DNA of 52,747 nt from Bacillus sp. AFS037270 (GCF_002585305.1 NZ_NUNF01000085.1:1-52747); one strand, 5' to 3'. Counted from the stretch's first letter, positions 1 to 8,630 are shown. Notes: generated from the sequence alone by a model not told the origin. Translations and numbers: made by a program.

Positions 1-43
1 GAACAAAAAAAGAAGCATTGGTTCAATGCTTCTTTTTTTGTTC
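1..43. terminator. Perfect 19-bp inverted repeat, bidirectional terminator
   Basis: Two exactly complementary 19-base arms (1-19 and 25-43) enclose a 5-base loop. A runs on one side and T runs on the other give an intrinsic terminator readable from either strand. It probably ends a gene lying left of the window. Confidence 0.8.
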
Positions 44-153
44 ATAAATGGGATCGCTTTCTGGAAGGCTTTTAAGTTAACCGAATAGGATAATTTGTTC
101 TAAAATAGGAAAACTATCTGTATGGTAACTCGTAGAAGGAGTGCATACATATA

Positions 154-747
154 ATGAAAAAACGATTGTTTGTTCTTGTATCTCTCATCATTTGTTTGTA
201 TATTTCTGGCTGCTCAAAGAATAATGTAGACGATGATGTTTCAAATCAGAAGCTTGGCCTAAATAAAACAGAACCAACAAGAGAAAATTATAATACACCA
301 AATCATGGTGGTCCAGCCATCACGAGCGTTGATACCAGTGACCCGGAAATAGACCGGCAACAAAATCAAAACAACAGACGCCCGACGAACACTCAATTTC
401 ATTACAACTCATCAAAAATCATTGTTGCGAATCGAGCAGCAGATAAGGTTGCGGATTTATCTGAAATTGACCATGCAAATATCATTGTTACCGATAATAA
501 TGCTTATGTAGCTGTTCAATTAAGTAATTCAAATGGCAATCAGATGACAGCATCTCTCAGAGGTAAAATTACAAAAGCAGTAAAATCGGTTGATGGCAAT
601 ATCGACAATGTTTATATATCGAAAAATCCGCAATTCTATAAACGAATGGCGAGATATACAAGAAATATTAGAAATGGGCAAACCTCTTCCGATTTCATCG
701 ATGAGTTTTCCGATACCATTCGCAGAGTTTTCCCTGATGCCCGTTAA
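154..747 (+). CDS. YhcN/YlaJ-family sporulation lipoprotein
   Basis: A 197-residue lipoprotein. A basic start and hydrophobic stretch (residues 4-19) lead to a lipobox ending at Cys20 (YISGC), so it should be lipidated and held at the outer face of a membrane. A polar, Asn/Pro-rich linker follows to about residue 80, then the conserved C-terminal domain of the YhcN/YlaJ family, whose members sit in the forespore inner membrane and affect germination or outgrowth. An AGAAGGAG-type ribosome-binding site precedes the ATG. It is a single gene with its own terminator. Family is fairly sure; which paralogue is not. Confidence 0.85.
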   Translation: MKKRLFVLVSLIICLYISGCSKNNVDDDVSNQKLGLNKTEPTRENYNTPNHGGPAITSVDTSDPEIDRQQNQNNRRPTNTQFHYNSSKIIVANRAADKVADLSEIDHANIIVTDNNAYVAVQLSNSNGNQMTASLRGKITKAVKSVDGNIDNVYISKNPQFYKRMARYTRNIRNGQTSSDFIDEFSDTIRRVFPDAR

Positions 748-761
748 TGATTATAAGATGC

Positions 762-794
762 AGCTGCCTGGTTTCGGTTCAGGCAGCTATTTTG
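762..794 (+). terminator. Terminator of the YhcN-like gene
   Basis: Arms 762-770 and 780-788 (AGCTGCCTG/CAGGCAGCT) are followed by a T-rich tail. Confidence 0.8.
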
Positions 795-808
795 TTTTGA
801 ATTTAAAA

Positions 809-835
809 AGACCGGAGGCTTTTACCTCACAGTCT
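809..835 (-). terminator. Terminator of the DUF6501 gene
   Basis: An imperfect hairpin (about 809-818 with 825-835) is followed on the minus strand by a short T run, just past the stop of the minus-strand gene. Confidence 0.55.
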
Positions 836-840
836 TCATG

Positions 841-1044
841 TTATGCATCTTGAAAATATTCCTTGTAAAACCCGCCTACTTTTCCAGTATTATCAATAAT
901 GTAATAAAACTCTTCTGTTTCGTTTTTTACATCATAAATTTTCCCTGTTGTTAATGCATTATGAACGAGATATTTCTTAGCATCTGTATGCACGCATTTT
1001 ACTTTTTTATTGGTTTCGCGATTTTTCCATGATAAATGAATCAA
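841..1044 (-). CDS. DUF6501 family small protein
   Basis: A 67-residue protein starting MIHLSWKNRE and ending KVGGFYKEYFQDA, the pattern of the Bacillaceae-specific DUF6501 family of unknown function. The open frame runs upstream to 1140, but the N-terminal part there looks random. A TTG at 1044 with an AAAGGA site 11 bases upstream matches the family's usual N-terminus, so I chose it. No signal peptide or membrane segment. A SigA-type promoter lies just upstream. Confidence 0.75.
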   Translation of the reverse strand: MIHLSWKNRETNKKVKCVHTDAKKYLVHNALTTGKIYDVKNETEEFYYIIDNTGKVGGFYKEYFQDA

Positions 1045-1080
1045 TGCTGCCACCGTCCTTTCAGTCTTTGTCCAAGTACT

Positions 1081-1110
1081 AGTATAATCAATTGCAGTGC
1101 TGCTGTGCAA
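1081..1110 (-). promoter_or_regulatory. Candidate SigA promoter for the DUF6501 gene
   Basis: On the minus strand TTGCAC (1105-1110) and TATACT (1081-1086) are 18 bases apart, about 40 bases before the TTG start. Confidence 0.5.
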
Positions 1111-1199
1111 CCATATCATTATTTGCTGAAAGTAACACAATTTTAATGAATAACGACTTCCTTCGCTTTTGCCAGCTGCTTCTTCAATATTTTAAAAAC

Positions 1200-1262
1200 T
1201 TAGCCATAATTTGTGAACCTTTTTTTACAATCAGTAAATAAGTGTTCTCAAACTATGGCTAA
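1200..1262. repeat. Interrupted 19-bp inverted repeat upstream of the sda-like gene
   Basis: TTAGCCATAATTTGTGAAC (1200-1218) matches the reverse complement of 1244-1262 at 17 of 19 positions, with 25 bases between arms. The right arm covers the presumed -35 region of the next gene, as an operator would. Confidence 0.6.
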
Positions 1263-1273
1263 ACTATTACAAT
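1245..1273 (+). promoter_or_regulatory. Candidate promoter of the sda-like gene
   Basis: TTCTCA (1245-1250) and TACAAT (1268-1273) are 17 bases apart. The -35 is weak. It lies inside the right arm of the inverted repeat. Confidence 0.4.
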
Positions 1274-1317
1274 AGTAAAAACTGAATATACAATCCATTG
1301 AGGAGGGCATTCTAAAA

Positions 1318-1446
1318 TTGAAAATTATGAGTAACGAGCAGTTGGTTGTTTCGTATCGGGATGCATTAAAGTCTGGTGAAAAGGAATGGATTAAACTTTT
1401 AAAAGATGAAATAAAGCGCAGGGGATTAAGAGCCCTAAAAAACTAA
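1318..1446 (+). CDS. sda: Sda-like sporulation histidine kinase inhibitor
   Basis: A 42-residue peptide, MKIMSNEQL... then KDEIKRRGL. It has the Sda layout: a short helix (LSxELLxxSY-like, here MSNEQLVVSY), a turn, and a second helix ending in EIKRR. Sda binds the dimerisation domain of sporulation kinases and delays Spo0A phosphorylation when replication is disturbed. The TTG at 1318 has a GAGGAGG site 11 bases upstream; the in-frame ATG at 1327 is too far from it. I found no DnaA box upstream, unlike B. subtilis sda; an inverted repeat is there instead. Confidence 0.75.
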   Translation: MKIMSNEQLVVSYRDALKSGEKEWIKLLKDEIKRRGLRALKN

Positions 1447-1467
1447 GCCGGAGAAACTGATCATAAT

Positions 1468-1496
1468 AAAACCGCTGAACTTTTCCAGCGGTTTTT
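1468..1496. terminator. Shared terminator between sda-like gene and histidine kinase
   Basis: AAACCGCTG and CAGCGGTTT flank an 8-base loop, with T runs on both strands, between two convergent genes. Confidence 0.8.
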
Positions 1497-1500
1497 AATT

Positions 1501-2901
1501 TTATATTGAGCACGGCAAAGCCATTTTTACTGTTGTTCCGACTCCTTCCTGACTCTCAATTGAGATAGTTCCATTATACTTTTTGATTAGACGCTGGGCA
1601 ATTGACAGTCCAAGTCCCGTTCCTCCATTTTCTCGGCTTCGAGCTTGATCGACCCGATAAAAGCGATTAAATACTTTCGCTAAATCTTCGCTCCCTATGC
1701 CAATTCCACTGTCAACTACAGAAATGATCATTTCCTCGCCTTCTAGCTTTGCTGTAATCCAAATTTCCTTATTATTGCTTGAGTATTGAATGGCATTATC
1801 TAATAAGATGATCATGATCTGCTCCATATGTTGTCTTGAAATTGGGATTTTTGGTAATCTCTGACCCACTTCTAAAAAAAGATTGTAATCCGGATGGATG
1901 ATTTCCAAATTTTTCACCAATTGATGAAGCGTTTCTGTAATATCGGTTTTTTCCTCATTTATTAATCTAGGATGCTCTGCTCTTGTAATATGTAACAAGT
2001 CATTGATTAATTTTTTTAATCTTGTTACTTCTTGGAGTGAAGCTTCAAGAGATTCATCTAGAATAGCAGAATCCTTTTTCCCCCATCTGTTCAATAAGGA
2101 AAGATGTCCCTCCAATATCGACACAGGTGTTCTGAGTTCATGAGAGGCATCTTCGACAAATTGCTTTTGAAGGAGGAATGACTTCTCAATTTCATCCATC
2201 ATTTCATTAAAAACATTGGTCAGGGCTGTTAATTCGTCTTTTTGTTTATAGCCATTCATCCTTTCTTGAAAGCCGGTTTCCTTAATCTGCTTCATCGCTT
2301 TAGCCAAGTCCCTTACAGGTTTTAAAAGCTGCTTTGCAAGTAAATATCCGCTGATCGCACTAAAGATAATTGCAGCAACCCCAAATATGGTCATAACCCA
2401 AAAGAGGTACCCCATCATTCTTCTGTAGTTATTTAATTGACGGACAATTTCTACAGTCCCTGTAAAGTCATCCCCCTTTAACGGGGCTCTTGAAACAAAT
2501 GCTTCATCTCCTTCGATTGAAACCCTTTGGGTGACCTTTTTTCTTGTAGGAGCAGCCTCTAAAACTGGGAAGTCACCATTTTTATCCGAAACAAGAACAC
2601 GGCCATCTTTGTCATACACTCTAATTAATTGGTCTTTATCATTCATTTTCCTTAAAAATGTTTGGCTATTTTTAATCTCTCCTCGATTAGGCTTGTTTGA
2701 TTTTGCATTGTAAAATGTTGTGATATCACTCATTGTTCGATTGATGGCAATTTCTTCACGATTCATCATCCATTTTGAAACGATATGATATTCTAAGAAA
2801 CTAAATAAAAAGAAAGTCAAAAAAATAGCTGTTGAGCAGCTTAACACCAGTTTAGCCTGCCAGCGGAGACGGTTAAAATGACTGCTGATTTTCTTTATCA
2901 T
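1501..2901 (-). CDS. Sensor histidine kinase (ArlS/YkoH-like)
   Basis: A 466-residue membrane kinase. Transmembrane segments at about residues 17-40 and 163-192 flank an extracellular sensor region of about 120 residues. A HAMP linker (190-245) follows, then the phospho-acceptor H-box FVEDASHELRTP with His254, and the HATPase domain with the N box (LLDNAIQYS), DSGIGIG and GGTGLGLS motifs. It phosphorylates the response regulator whose gene overlaps its start by 4 bases (ATGA). Domain order and partner resemble ArlS of Staphylococcus and YkoH of B. subtilis; the signal is unknown. Confidence 0.9.
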   Translation of the reverse strand: MIKKISSHFNRLRWQAKLVLSCSTAIFLTFFLFSFLEYHIVSKWMMNREEIAINRTMSDITTFYNAKSNKPNRGEIKNSQTFLRKMNDKDQLIRVYDKDGRVLVSDKNGDFPVLEAAPTRKKVTQRVSIEGDEAFVSRAPLKGDDFTGTVEIVRQLNNYRRMMGYLFWVMTIFGVAAIIFSAISGYLLAKQLLKPVRDLAKAMKQIKETGFQERMNGYKQKDELTALTNVFNEMMDEIEKSFLLQKQFVEDASHELRTPVSILEGHLSLLNRWGKKDSAILDESLEASLQEVTRLKKLINDLLHITRAEHPRLINEEKTDITETLHQLVKNLEIIHPDYNLFLEVGQRLPKIPISRQHMEQIMIILLDNAIQYSSNNKEIWITAKLEGEEMIISVVDSGIGIGSEDLAKVFNRFYRVDQARSRENGGTGLGLSIAQRLIKKYNGTISIESQEGVGTTVKMALPCSI

Positions 2902-3578
2902 CGCATAACATATCCTATACCACGAACAGTGTGAATATAACGGCCTTCATCATTTGAGTCATCTATTTTGTTTCTTAAATAACGAACATATACATCCACC
3001 ACATTTGTTTCAACGCCTGTACTATAGCCCCAAACCTTATTAAGGAGTACTTCTCTTGTTAATACGATATTTATATTGCTCATGAAGGTAATTAATAAAT
3101 CGTACTCCCTTTTTGTAAGACTAATCACCGTTTCTCCCTTTTTAACCACGCAGGATTCTAGCTCAACAATCAGATCCTTAAATACAAGGGTCGTGACCTC
3201 ATTAGATTGCAGGGCTTCAACCCTTCTAAATAATGACCTTAATCTTGCTAATAACTCTTCAATCGCAAATGGTTTTACAATATAGTCATCTGCCCCGCTA
3301 TCAAGTCCAGAAACCCGATCAAGTACACTATCCCTGGCTGTTATCATAATAATGGGAATCGTTTTATTAGTTTGCCTAATTCTTCGGCATACCTCCATCC
3401 CATTTAATTCAGGGAGCAGTAAATCAAGTAAAATGGCATCCCAACTTTCTGTAATAGCTAATTGTAAGCCAATGCGCCCGTCAGTGGCAACGGTTGTTTC
3501 ATAGCCCTCATGCTGCATTTCTAGCTCAATAAATCTGGCTAAGCTCTTTTCATCTTCAATAATTAGTAATTTGGACAT
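2898..3578 (-). CDS. OmpR-family response regulator (ArlR/YkoG-like)
   Basis: A 226-residue DNA-binding regulator. The receiver domain has the acidic pair E9/D10, phosphorylated Asp52 (LLDLLLP) and Lys102 (IVKPF). The C-terminal winged helix ends TNVVDVYVRYLRNKID...RGIGYVMR, very close to the ArlR/YkoG signature. It is translationally coupled to the kinase gene downstream. The short spacing between GGGAG and the ATG is poor, so translation may depend on the upstream peptide gene, which ends 28 bases before it. Confidence 0.92.
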   Translation of the reverse strand: MSKLLIIEDEKSLARFIELEMQHEGYETTVATDGRIGLQLAITESWDAILLDLLLPELNGMEVCRRIRQTNKTIPIIMITARDSVLDRVSGLDSGADDYIVKPFAIEELLARLRSLFRRVEALQSNEVTTLVFKDLIVELESCVVKKGETVISLTKREYDLLITFMSNINIVLTREVLLNKVWGYSTGVETNVVDVYVRYLRNKIDDSNDEGRYIHTVRGIGYVMR

Positions 3579-3606
3579 ACTCCCACACTCACATTACGTT
3601 TTTCTA

Positions 3607-3735
3607 TTATTTTAACTGATGTTTATCTCGAATAAAATCGAAGACTGCATGAATAATTTCAATTGATTGGTACGAAACGAGAGAAAGTGCAGTAAACGAA
3701 AAGAAGCCAACAATAATTAATCGGAACCAGAACAT
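3607..3735 (-). CDS. 42-residue putative membrane peptide
   Basis: Reads MFWFRLIIVGFF... to DKHQLK, with one membrane segment (about residues 4-21) and a charged C-terminal tail. A very strong AAGGAGG site lies 7 bases before the ATG, which argues that it is real. It sits 28 bases upstream of the response regulator on the same strand and is probably cotranscribed. No family recognised. A role as a small modulator of the adjacent kinase is inference. Confidence 0.6.
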   Translation of the reverse strand: MFWFRLIIVGFFSFTALSLVSYQSIEIIHAVFDFIRDKHQLK

Positions 3736-3873
3736 ATTGTATTCCTCCTTTTTGAACTGTTTTTCAGTACCTTAAGATTTGATTATGATTGAAGATACGT
3801 TATTTAGAGGATTGTTATCATCTTACCTGTTATTCCGAAAACTGCAATGAGAAGAAGATTAGAATTCCCTTAG

Positions 3874-3921
3874 AAAAATAATGAAGCACACGACTGTATA
3901 GGCGTGTGCTTCATTATTTTT
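3874..3921. terminator. Perfect 19-bp hairpin, terminator of mnmH
   Basis: Arms 3874-3892 and 3903-3921 are exactly complementary with a 10-base loop and T runs both ways. It lies just past the mnmH stop. Confidence 0.85.
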
Positions 3922-3926
3922 GTTAC

Positions 3927-5003
3927 TTATACGCGGCTATTTGTTTCTAGAAAGGGAGGTATGGATAACTCTTTAAGTTTTATAGCGATCTGCTCGGCAG
4001 CATCAATAGGATTTTCAGCAAATATATCTATAAACTCACCCAAATAATCTTGTCTTGCATGATCGTAACGCGGATCATAATAGTGTTCAAGTAAAATTAA
4101 AATCATGTCTCGATAATTTTTTTCTTGGAGTGTTTCAATTAATCTTTTCCTGATCTCGGTATCCTTCACCCGTTTTAAAACCTTTTCGATTCCTAACGAT
4201 ATCTTTTCGTCATACCAAGGTTCCTGCTCATAAGGCAGTACATATTCAGAAACAAGAAGCTTTACCCGTTGTTCAAGTGGTGAATGAATATAAAAATTTA
4301 AGCCTTTAAATTTAACATCCATTAATTTTTCAGGTTGAACAGCTTTACCGATTCGCTTACTTTCTGCCTCAACAAGAAAATAATTGCTCCCGTAGATTTC
4401 GTTAAGTCCCTTGAATAACAGTGAATCAAATGTCTTTTGATTGTGCCCTTCTCCAAGTCCAATTGTGCCAAATATGGAGCCGCGATGACCAGCCATTTCT
4501 TCCAAATCAAGTACAGGATAACCCTTTTTCTTTAGAATTTTTAGAACCTCTGTTTTTCCTACTCCTGTCATCCCATGGAGCACAACGGTTTTTTCCGGTA
4601 TCATCGTCGGTATTTGTTCAAGGATATGATGACGATAGGCTTTATACCCTCCTACCAAGCGCCATGCATAAATGCCGGCAAACTCTAAGAAGGTTACAAC
4701 AGCTTTACTACGCATACCTCCACGCCAGCAATGGATTACTAACTCCCCATCCGTTTGGAATGATTTAATTGTATTTAAAAGGACAGGAATCTTTGGAGAA
4801 ACAAATTCCATCGCCTGCCACTTGGCCGCCGCTTGCCCTTCATGCTTATAAATCGTACCAATAACTTGACGTTCTTCATCCGTGAATAATGGTATGTTGA
4901 CGGCGCCAGGAATTGCCCCATCTGCAAACTCAATCGGTGAACGTATATCAATGATGACTGGATCCTTCAGGGTTAATAATTCTTCAACAGTTATTTCCTT
5001 CAT
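3927..5003 (-). CDS. mnmH: tRNA 2-selenouridine synthase MnmH (SelU/YbbB)
   Basis: A 358-residue two-domain enzyme that replaces sulfur by selenium, through a geranylated intermediate, in 2-thiouridine at wobble position 34 of Lys, Glu and Gln tRNAs, using selenophosphate. The N-terminal rhodanese domain carries catalytic Cys92 in HCWRGGMRS, diagnostic for the family. The second domain has a P-loop (GMTGVGKT, 144-151). Length fits the family. It is a single gene with its own promoter and a leader hairpin. The selenophosphate synthase it needs is not in this window. Confidence 0.92.
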   Translation of the reverse strand: MKEITVEELLTLKDPVIIDIRSPIEFADGAIPGAVNIPLFTDEERQVIGTIYKHEGQAAAKWQAMEFVSPKIPVLLNTIKSFQTDGELVIHCWRGGMRSKAVVTFLEFAGIYAWRLVGGYKAYRHHILEQIPTMIPEKTVVLHGMTGVGKTEVLKILKKKGYPVLDLEEMAGHRGSIFGTIGLGEGHNQKTFDSLLFKGLNEIYGSNYFLVEAESKRIGKAVQPEKLMDVKFKGLNFYIHSPLEQRVKLLVSEYVLPYEQEPWYDEKISLGIEKVLKRVKDTEIRKRLIETLQEKNYRDMILILLEHYYDPRYDHARQDYLGEFIDIFAENPIDAAEQIAIKLKELSIPPFLETNSRV

Positions 5004-5033
5004 CTATATTACGCCCCTTTAAAAAACGAACAA

Positions 5034-5055
5034 AAACTTCCACTACTGGAAGTTT
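5034..5055 (-). promoter_or_regulatory. Terminator-like hairpin in the mnmH leader
   Basis: AAACTTCCA and TGGAAGTTT form a 9-bp stem with a 4-base loop. On the minus strand it is followed by TTTTTG. It lies between the mnmH promoter and start codon, where an attenuator would act. Confidence 0.5.
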
Positions 5056-5108
5056 CAAAAGAACAAATGCATCATAAAAAAGTTTTTTCTTCTTATGATT
5101 ATATATCT

Positions 5109-5137
5109 ATTATAAAGAAGTTTACCCCTGCTATCAA
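5109..5137 (-). promoter_or_regulatory. SigA promoter of mnmH
   Basis: On the minus strand TTGATA (5132-5137) and TATAAT (5109-5114) have exactly 17 bases between them. It predicts a leader of about 100 bases. Confidence 0.7.
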
Positions 5138-5190
5138 GAAATTGAAAAATCATGTCAAGATTTAACACTTCACAATCAGCTGAATGATAA

Positions 5191-5224
5191 AAAGGGTCCA
5201 TTCTGAAAACAGAGTAGACCCTTT
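5191..5224 (-). terminator. trp operon terminator
   Basis: An outer stem AAAGGGTC/GACCCTTT plus an inner stem around ATTCTG/CAGAGT closes an AAAA loop. It is followed on the minus strand by TTTTTATC, immediately beyond trpA. Confidence 0.8.
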
Positions 5225-5230
5225 CGTTTA

Positions 5231-6013
5231 TCATACGTTTGATTTCTGTTTACTAACAGACATTAAATCTTCCATTTCACTAAGAAGATTTTGTTCAAAT
5301 AGGTCTACTATTTTACTGCCTACTATAACGCCATCACTATATTTGGATATTTCTTGAATTTGCTCTTTACTTGAAATACCGAACCCTGCCATAACGGGGA
5401 TCTTACTCACTTCTTTAACAGACTTTAAAAAGTTGGTTAGTTCGGCATCATACTCATTTCTTACCCCGGTGATTCCTTTAACAGTTACCGTATATAGAAA
5501 ACCTTTTCCCTTACTTGAAATTGTCTTAATTCTTTCGAGTGGTGTTGTCAGGGTCACTAGCCGGATTAATTCCACTTCGGCTGCTTCAAGTTTCGGCACA
5601 ATAATCTCTTCCTCTTCAATTGGCAGGTCAGGAATGATGCAGCCATCCACCCCGGCATTCCGAATGTCGAGGACAAACTCAGCTATCCCGTAAGAATAAA
5701 TTGGATTTAAATAAGTCATAAGTATAATTGGGATTGATACTACCTTTCTAGCCTTTTCAATTTCTTGAATAATCCCTCTTAAGGTGGTGCCATTAGCAAG
5801 AGCCCTTAGGCCAGCCCGTTGAATCGTCGGCCCGTCTGCTACAGGATCAGAAAAGGGAACCCCAACTTCGACCGCAGTAGCCCCGAACTTCTCAAGTAAA
5901 GCAAGTCTGTCAACCAGCGTTTCTAAACCTCCATCACCTGCCATTATGTAGGGAACAAAGGCTTTCTTTTGATTTTCTCTTAATGCCGCAAATGTTTTTT
6001 CAATTCGATTCAT
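5231..6013 (-). CDS. trpA: Tryptophan synthase alpha subunit
   Basis: Splits indole-3-glycerol phosphate into indole and glyceraldehyde 3-phosphate and passes indole to TrpB. About 260 residues, normal TIM-barrel length, with the family signature AVEVGVPFSDPVADG and the phosphate-binding end (GFGISS...GVIVGSKIV). The ATG at 6013 has GGAGG 7 bases upstream and begins MNRIEKTF; an earlier in-frame start at 6031 would overlap trpB and lacks a site. Last gene of the operon, starting 1 base after the trpB stop. Confidence 0.97.
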   Translation of the reverse strand: MNRIEKTFAALRENQKKAFVPYIMAGDGGLETLVDRLALLEKFGATAVEVGVPFSDPVADGPTIQRAGLRALANGTTLRGIIQEIEKARKVVSIPIILMTYLNPIYSYGIAEFVLDIRNAGVDGCIIPDLPIEEEEIIVPKLEAAEVELIRLVTLTTPLERIKTISSKGKGFLYTVTVKGITGVRNEYDAELTNFLKSVKEVSKIPVMAGFGISSKEQIQEISKYSDGVIVGSKIVDLFEQNLLSEMEDLMSVSKQKSNV

Positions 6014-6014
6014 G

Positions 6015-7214
6015 TTAGTTCCTCCCCTCAAGTCTTGCTTTTACTGCATCTACATCCTTATCTCCACGACCGGATAAACAAACGACAATATTTTCATTTT
6101 CTTTCATTTCAGCAGCAAGCTTAATAGCGTAGGCAACCGCATGAGAACTCTCTAGCGCAGGAATAATTCCTTCAAGTTTTGATAAAAGTTGGAAAGCATC
6201 AAGTGCCTCTTGATCGGTAATGGAAACATAATTAGCCCGGCCGCTATCTTTTAAGTAGCTGTGTTCAGGACCTACTCCAGGATAATCAAGTCCTGCTGAA
6301 ATGGAATGGGCCTCTTGAATTTGACCATCTTCATTTTGCAATAGATACATTAATGAACCATGGAGAACCCCTGGTTTCCCTTTTGTTAAGGACGCAGCAT
6401 GGAACTCAGTTTCCACACCCTGCCCTGCAGCTTCGACCCCATATAAACGAACTTCCTTATCCTCAATAAATGGATAAAACATTCCGATTGCATTACTACC
6501 TCCTCCGATACAAGCAACAACAGCTTCAGGCAGGCGGCCTTCGCGCGCAAGAAATTGTTCTCTCGTCTCCTTGCCGATGACACTTTGAAAATCTCTCACC
6601 ATCATTGGAAATGGATGTGGCCCCATAGCTGAACCCAGTAAATAGTGTGTATCATCCACATTAGTCACCCAATACCTTAATGCTTCATTGACAGCATCCT
6701 TAAGAGTGGCACTGCCTGATGAGACGCCCACAACCTTGGCACCGAGTAATTCCATCCGGAAGACATTTAACGCCTGTCGTTTTATATCTTCCTCACCCAT
6801 AAAAATGATACAATCGAGATTTAATAATGCACATACCGTTGCTGTTGCGACACCATGCTGACCTGCTCCTGTTTCAGCAACGATTCGTCTTTTTCCCATA
6901 CGGACAGCAAGCAATGCTTGACCAATAGCGTTATTTATTTTATGGGCACCCGTATGGTTCAAATCTTCTCTTTTCAGGTAAATATTTGCCCCGCCCGCAT
7001 GTTTGGACAAGTTTTCCGCAAAATATAATGGTGTCTCTCTACCAACATACTCACTAGCTAATCTAGCAATCTCAGCATGAAAAGCAGGATCCTTTTTTGC
7101 CTCTTCATAAGCTTCATTTAATTCAATTACCGCCTTCATCAGTGTCTCCGGTACAAATCTTCCTCCAAATATTCCGAAATGGCCTTTTTCATTCGGCAAT
7201 GTATAGGTGCTCAT
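6015..7214 (-). CDS. trpB: Tryptophan synthase beta subunit
   Basis: PLP enzyme that condenses indole with serine to form tryptophan in the alpha2-beta2 complex. 399 residues, usual length. The PLP lysine lies in the [10 protein letters not shown] motif, and the glycine-rich phosphate site is [11 protein letters not shown] start it at 7214 ([11 protein letters not shown]), which has GGAGG 8 bases upstream. It follows trpF with a 1-base gap. Confidence 0.97.
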   Translation of the reverse strand: MSTYTLPNEKGHFGIFGGRFVPETLMKAVIELNEAYEEAKKDPAFHAEIARLASEYVGRETPLYFAENLSKHAGGANIYLKREDLNHTGAHKINNAIGQALLAVRMGKRRIVAETGAGQHGVATATVCALLNLDCIIFMGEEDIKRQALNVFRMELLGAKVVGVSSGSATLKDAVNEALRYWVTNVDDTHYLLGSAMGPHPFPMMVRDFQSVIGKETREQFLAREGRLPEAVVACIGGGSNAIGMFYPFIEDKEVRLYGVEAAGQGVETEFHAASLTKGKPGVLHGSLMYLLQNEDGQIQEAHSISAGLDYPGVGPEHSYLKDSGRANYVSITDQEALDAFQLLSKLEGIIPALESSHAVAYAIKLAAEMKENENIVVCLSGRGDKDVDAVKARLEGRN

Positions 7215-7215
7215 T

Positions 7216-7842
7216 TTATTTTCCTCCAATTGGTATAGTTTTCACCTTTTCAATAAATGCTTTTATTTTCACAAGATCTTTTACTCCATTTGTTTCAACC
7301 CCAGAGCTCACATCGACCATATAAGGGTTAATGATCTGTACGGCCTCAGTGACATTTTCAAGATGTAATCCCCCGGCAAGAATGACTTTTTTTTCTTTCA
7401 AACATAAAGTGTTAACTTGACTCCAATCAAACGATGTTCCATTTCCGCCCCGATATTTTCCTTTTGGCCCATCGAGCAAAATATAATCGGCTGGGAATTG
7501 ACCAATCTCCTCTAAGGCTTCATTATCCTCAAAACTCATCGCTTTTACTACCGCTAGCGGAAGCGATTGAGAAAAGGAAGCAGACTCATCACCATGAAGT
7601 TGAACATGGGTTAAGCCAACTAGAGACGCAATCCTTTCAATCTCTTCTTTCGTTTCATTAACAAAAACACCAATTTTCATGACATTTGCTGGTAAGCTAG
7701 AAACGATTTCTTGTGCTTTATCTGATGTTACCTTCCTCTTACTTTCTGCAAATACTAAACCAATGGCATCTGCGCCATACTCAACAGCTTTAAGTGCGGT
7801 CTGGCTATCCATGAGTCCACAGATTTTTACCTTAATGTTCAT
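7216..7842 (-). CDS. trpF: Phosphoribosylanthranilate isomerase
   Basis: Amadori isomerisation of N-(5-phosphoribosyl)anthranilate, third step from anthranilate. 208 residues, with the start KVKICGL (catalytic Cys8), the LDG motif in the middle and a phosphate-binding C-terminal end ([13 protein letters not shown]). Start ATG overlaps the trpC stop (ATGA), so translation is coupled. Confidence 0.96.
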   Translation of the reverse strand: MNIKVKICGLMDSQTALKAVEYGADAIGLVFAESKRKVTSDKAQEIVSSLPANVMKIGVFVNETKEEIERIASLVGLTHVQLHGDESASFSQSLPLAVVKAMSFEDNEALEEIGQFPADYILLDGPKGKYRGGNGTSFDWSQVNTLCLKEKKVILAGGLHLENVTEAVQIINPYMVDVSSGVETNGVKDLVKIKAFIEKVKTIPIGGK

Positions 7843-8630
7843 TTATTAACACCCTCTTGAAGTGGAAGACGGAGATTAGAGAAGGATTTCTCAATATCCT
7901 GGCTGACCATTAAGGCCTCGCCTACTAAAATTCCATTTGCACCCGCATTTCGAACCCTGTCAGCATCCTGCTCCGTATGGATTCCACTTTCACTTATTAA
8001 ATAAGCTCCAGACTTTTTTACAATCGTGGCTAATTGTTCGGTTACTTCTAGTGAAACTTTGAATGTCTTTAAGTCACGATTATTGACACCAATTAACTTT
8101 GCTCCTGTTTTAAGCGCTTTTTCCAGTTCTACTTGGTTGTGGACCTCTACCAGCACTTCTAAGCCTTTTGCTTTCGCGTATTGAAAGAGCGAATGTAACC
8201 TGCTCTCATCTAGCGCGGCAACAATTAGCAATATGATGTTAGCCCCATTGGCAGCTGCAACATCAATCTGTAGAGGGCTGATGATAAAATCCTTACATAA
8301 AATCGGCAGGTTAACTGCTTCACGAACTAACTTCAAGTCGGCGAAAGAGCCTTTAAAAAAGGTAGAATCCGTTAATACTGAAATGGCAGACGCTCCTGAT
8401 TTCTCATAAATTGCGGCCTGTACTTCTGGTTCCACTCCATTATTGATTAAACCCTTTGATGGGGATGCTCGTTTATATTCGGCAATGATGGAAAGTTCCT
8501 CTGCTGTTTGCAGTTTTTCTAAAAAGGATCTTTTTGGATAAGCTGTTTCCTGAATGATTTCCGTCCTTTCTTGAAGCAGCTGGACCTCCTTTTTCTTCTG
8601 TTCAATGATCCGGTCAAGAATGGTTTCCAT
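7839..8630 (-). CDS. trpC: Indole-3-glycerol phosphate synthase
   Basis: Closes the indole ring by decarboxylating 1-(2-carboxyphenylamino)-1-deoxyribulose 5-phosphate. 263-residue TIM barrel with the signature IAEYKRASPSKG near residue 50, the CKDFI strand, LVEVH, GVNNRDL and SESGI motifs. It starts directly after the trpD stop. Confidence 0.97.
   Translation of the reverse strand: METILDRIIEQKKKEVQLLQERTEIIQETAYPKRSFLEKLQTAEELSIIAEYKRASPSKGLINNGVEPEVQAAIYEKSGASAISVLTDSTFFKGSFADLKLVREAVNLPILCKDFIISPLQIDVAAANGANIILLIVAALDESRLHSLFQYAKAKGLEVLVEVHNQVELEKALKTGAKLIGVNNRDLKTFKVSLEVTEQLATIVKKSGAYLISESGIHTEQDADRVRNAGANGILVGEALMVSQDIEKSFSNLRLPLQEGVNK

Noticed and set aside
590..853. 87-residue plus-strand frame
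   Set aside because: Out-of-frame shadow of the YhcN-like lipoprotein gene and its terminator.
1045..1140. N-terminal extension of the DUF6501 frame
   Set aside because: Contains the promoter and does not match the family start; TTG at 1044 has the ribosome site.
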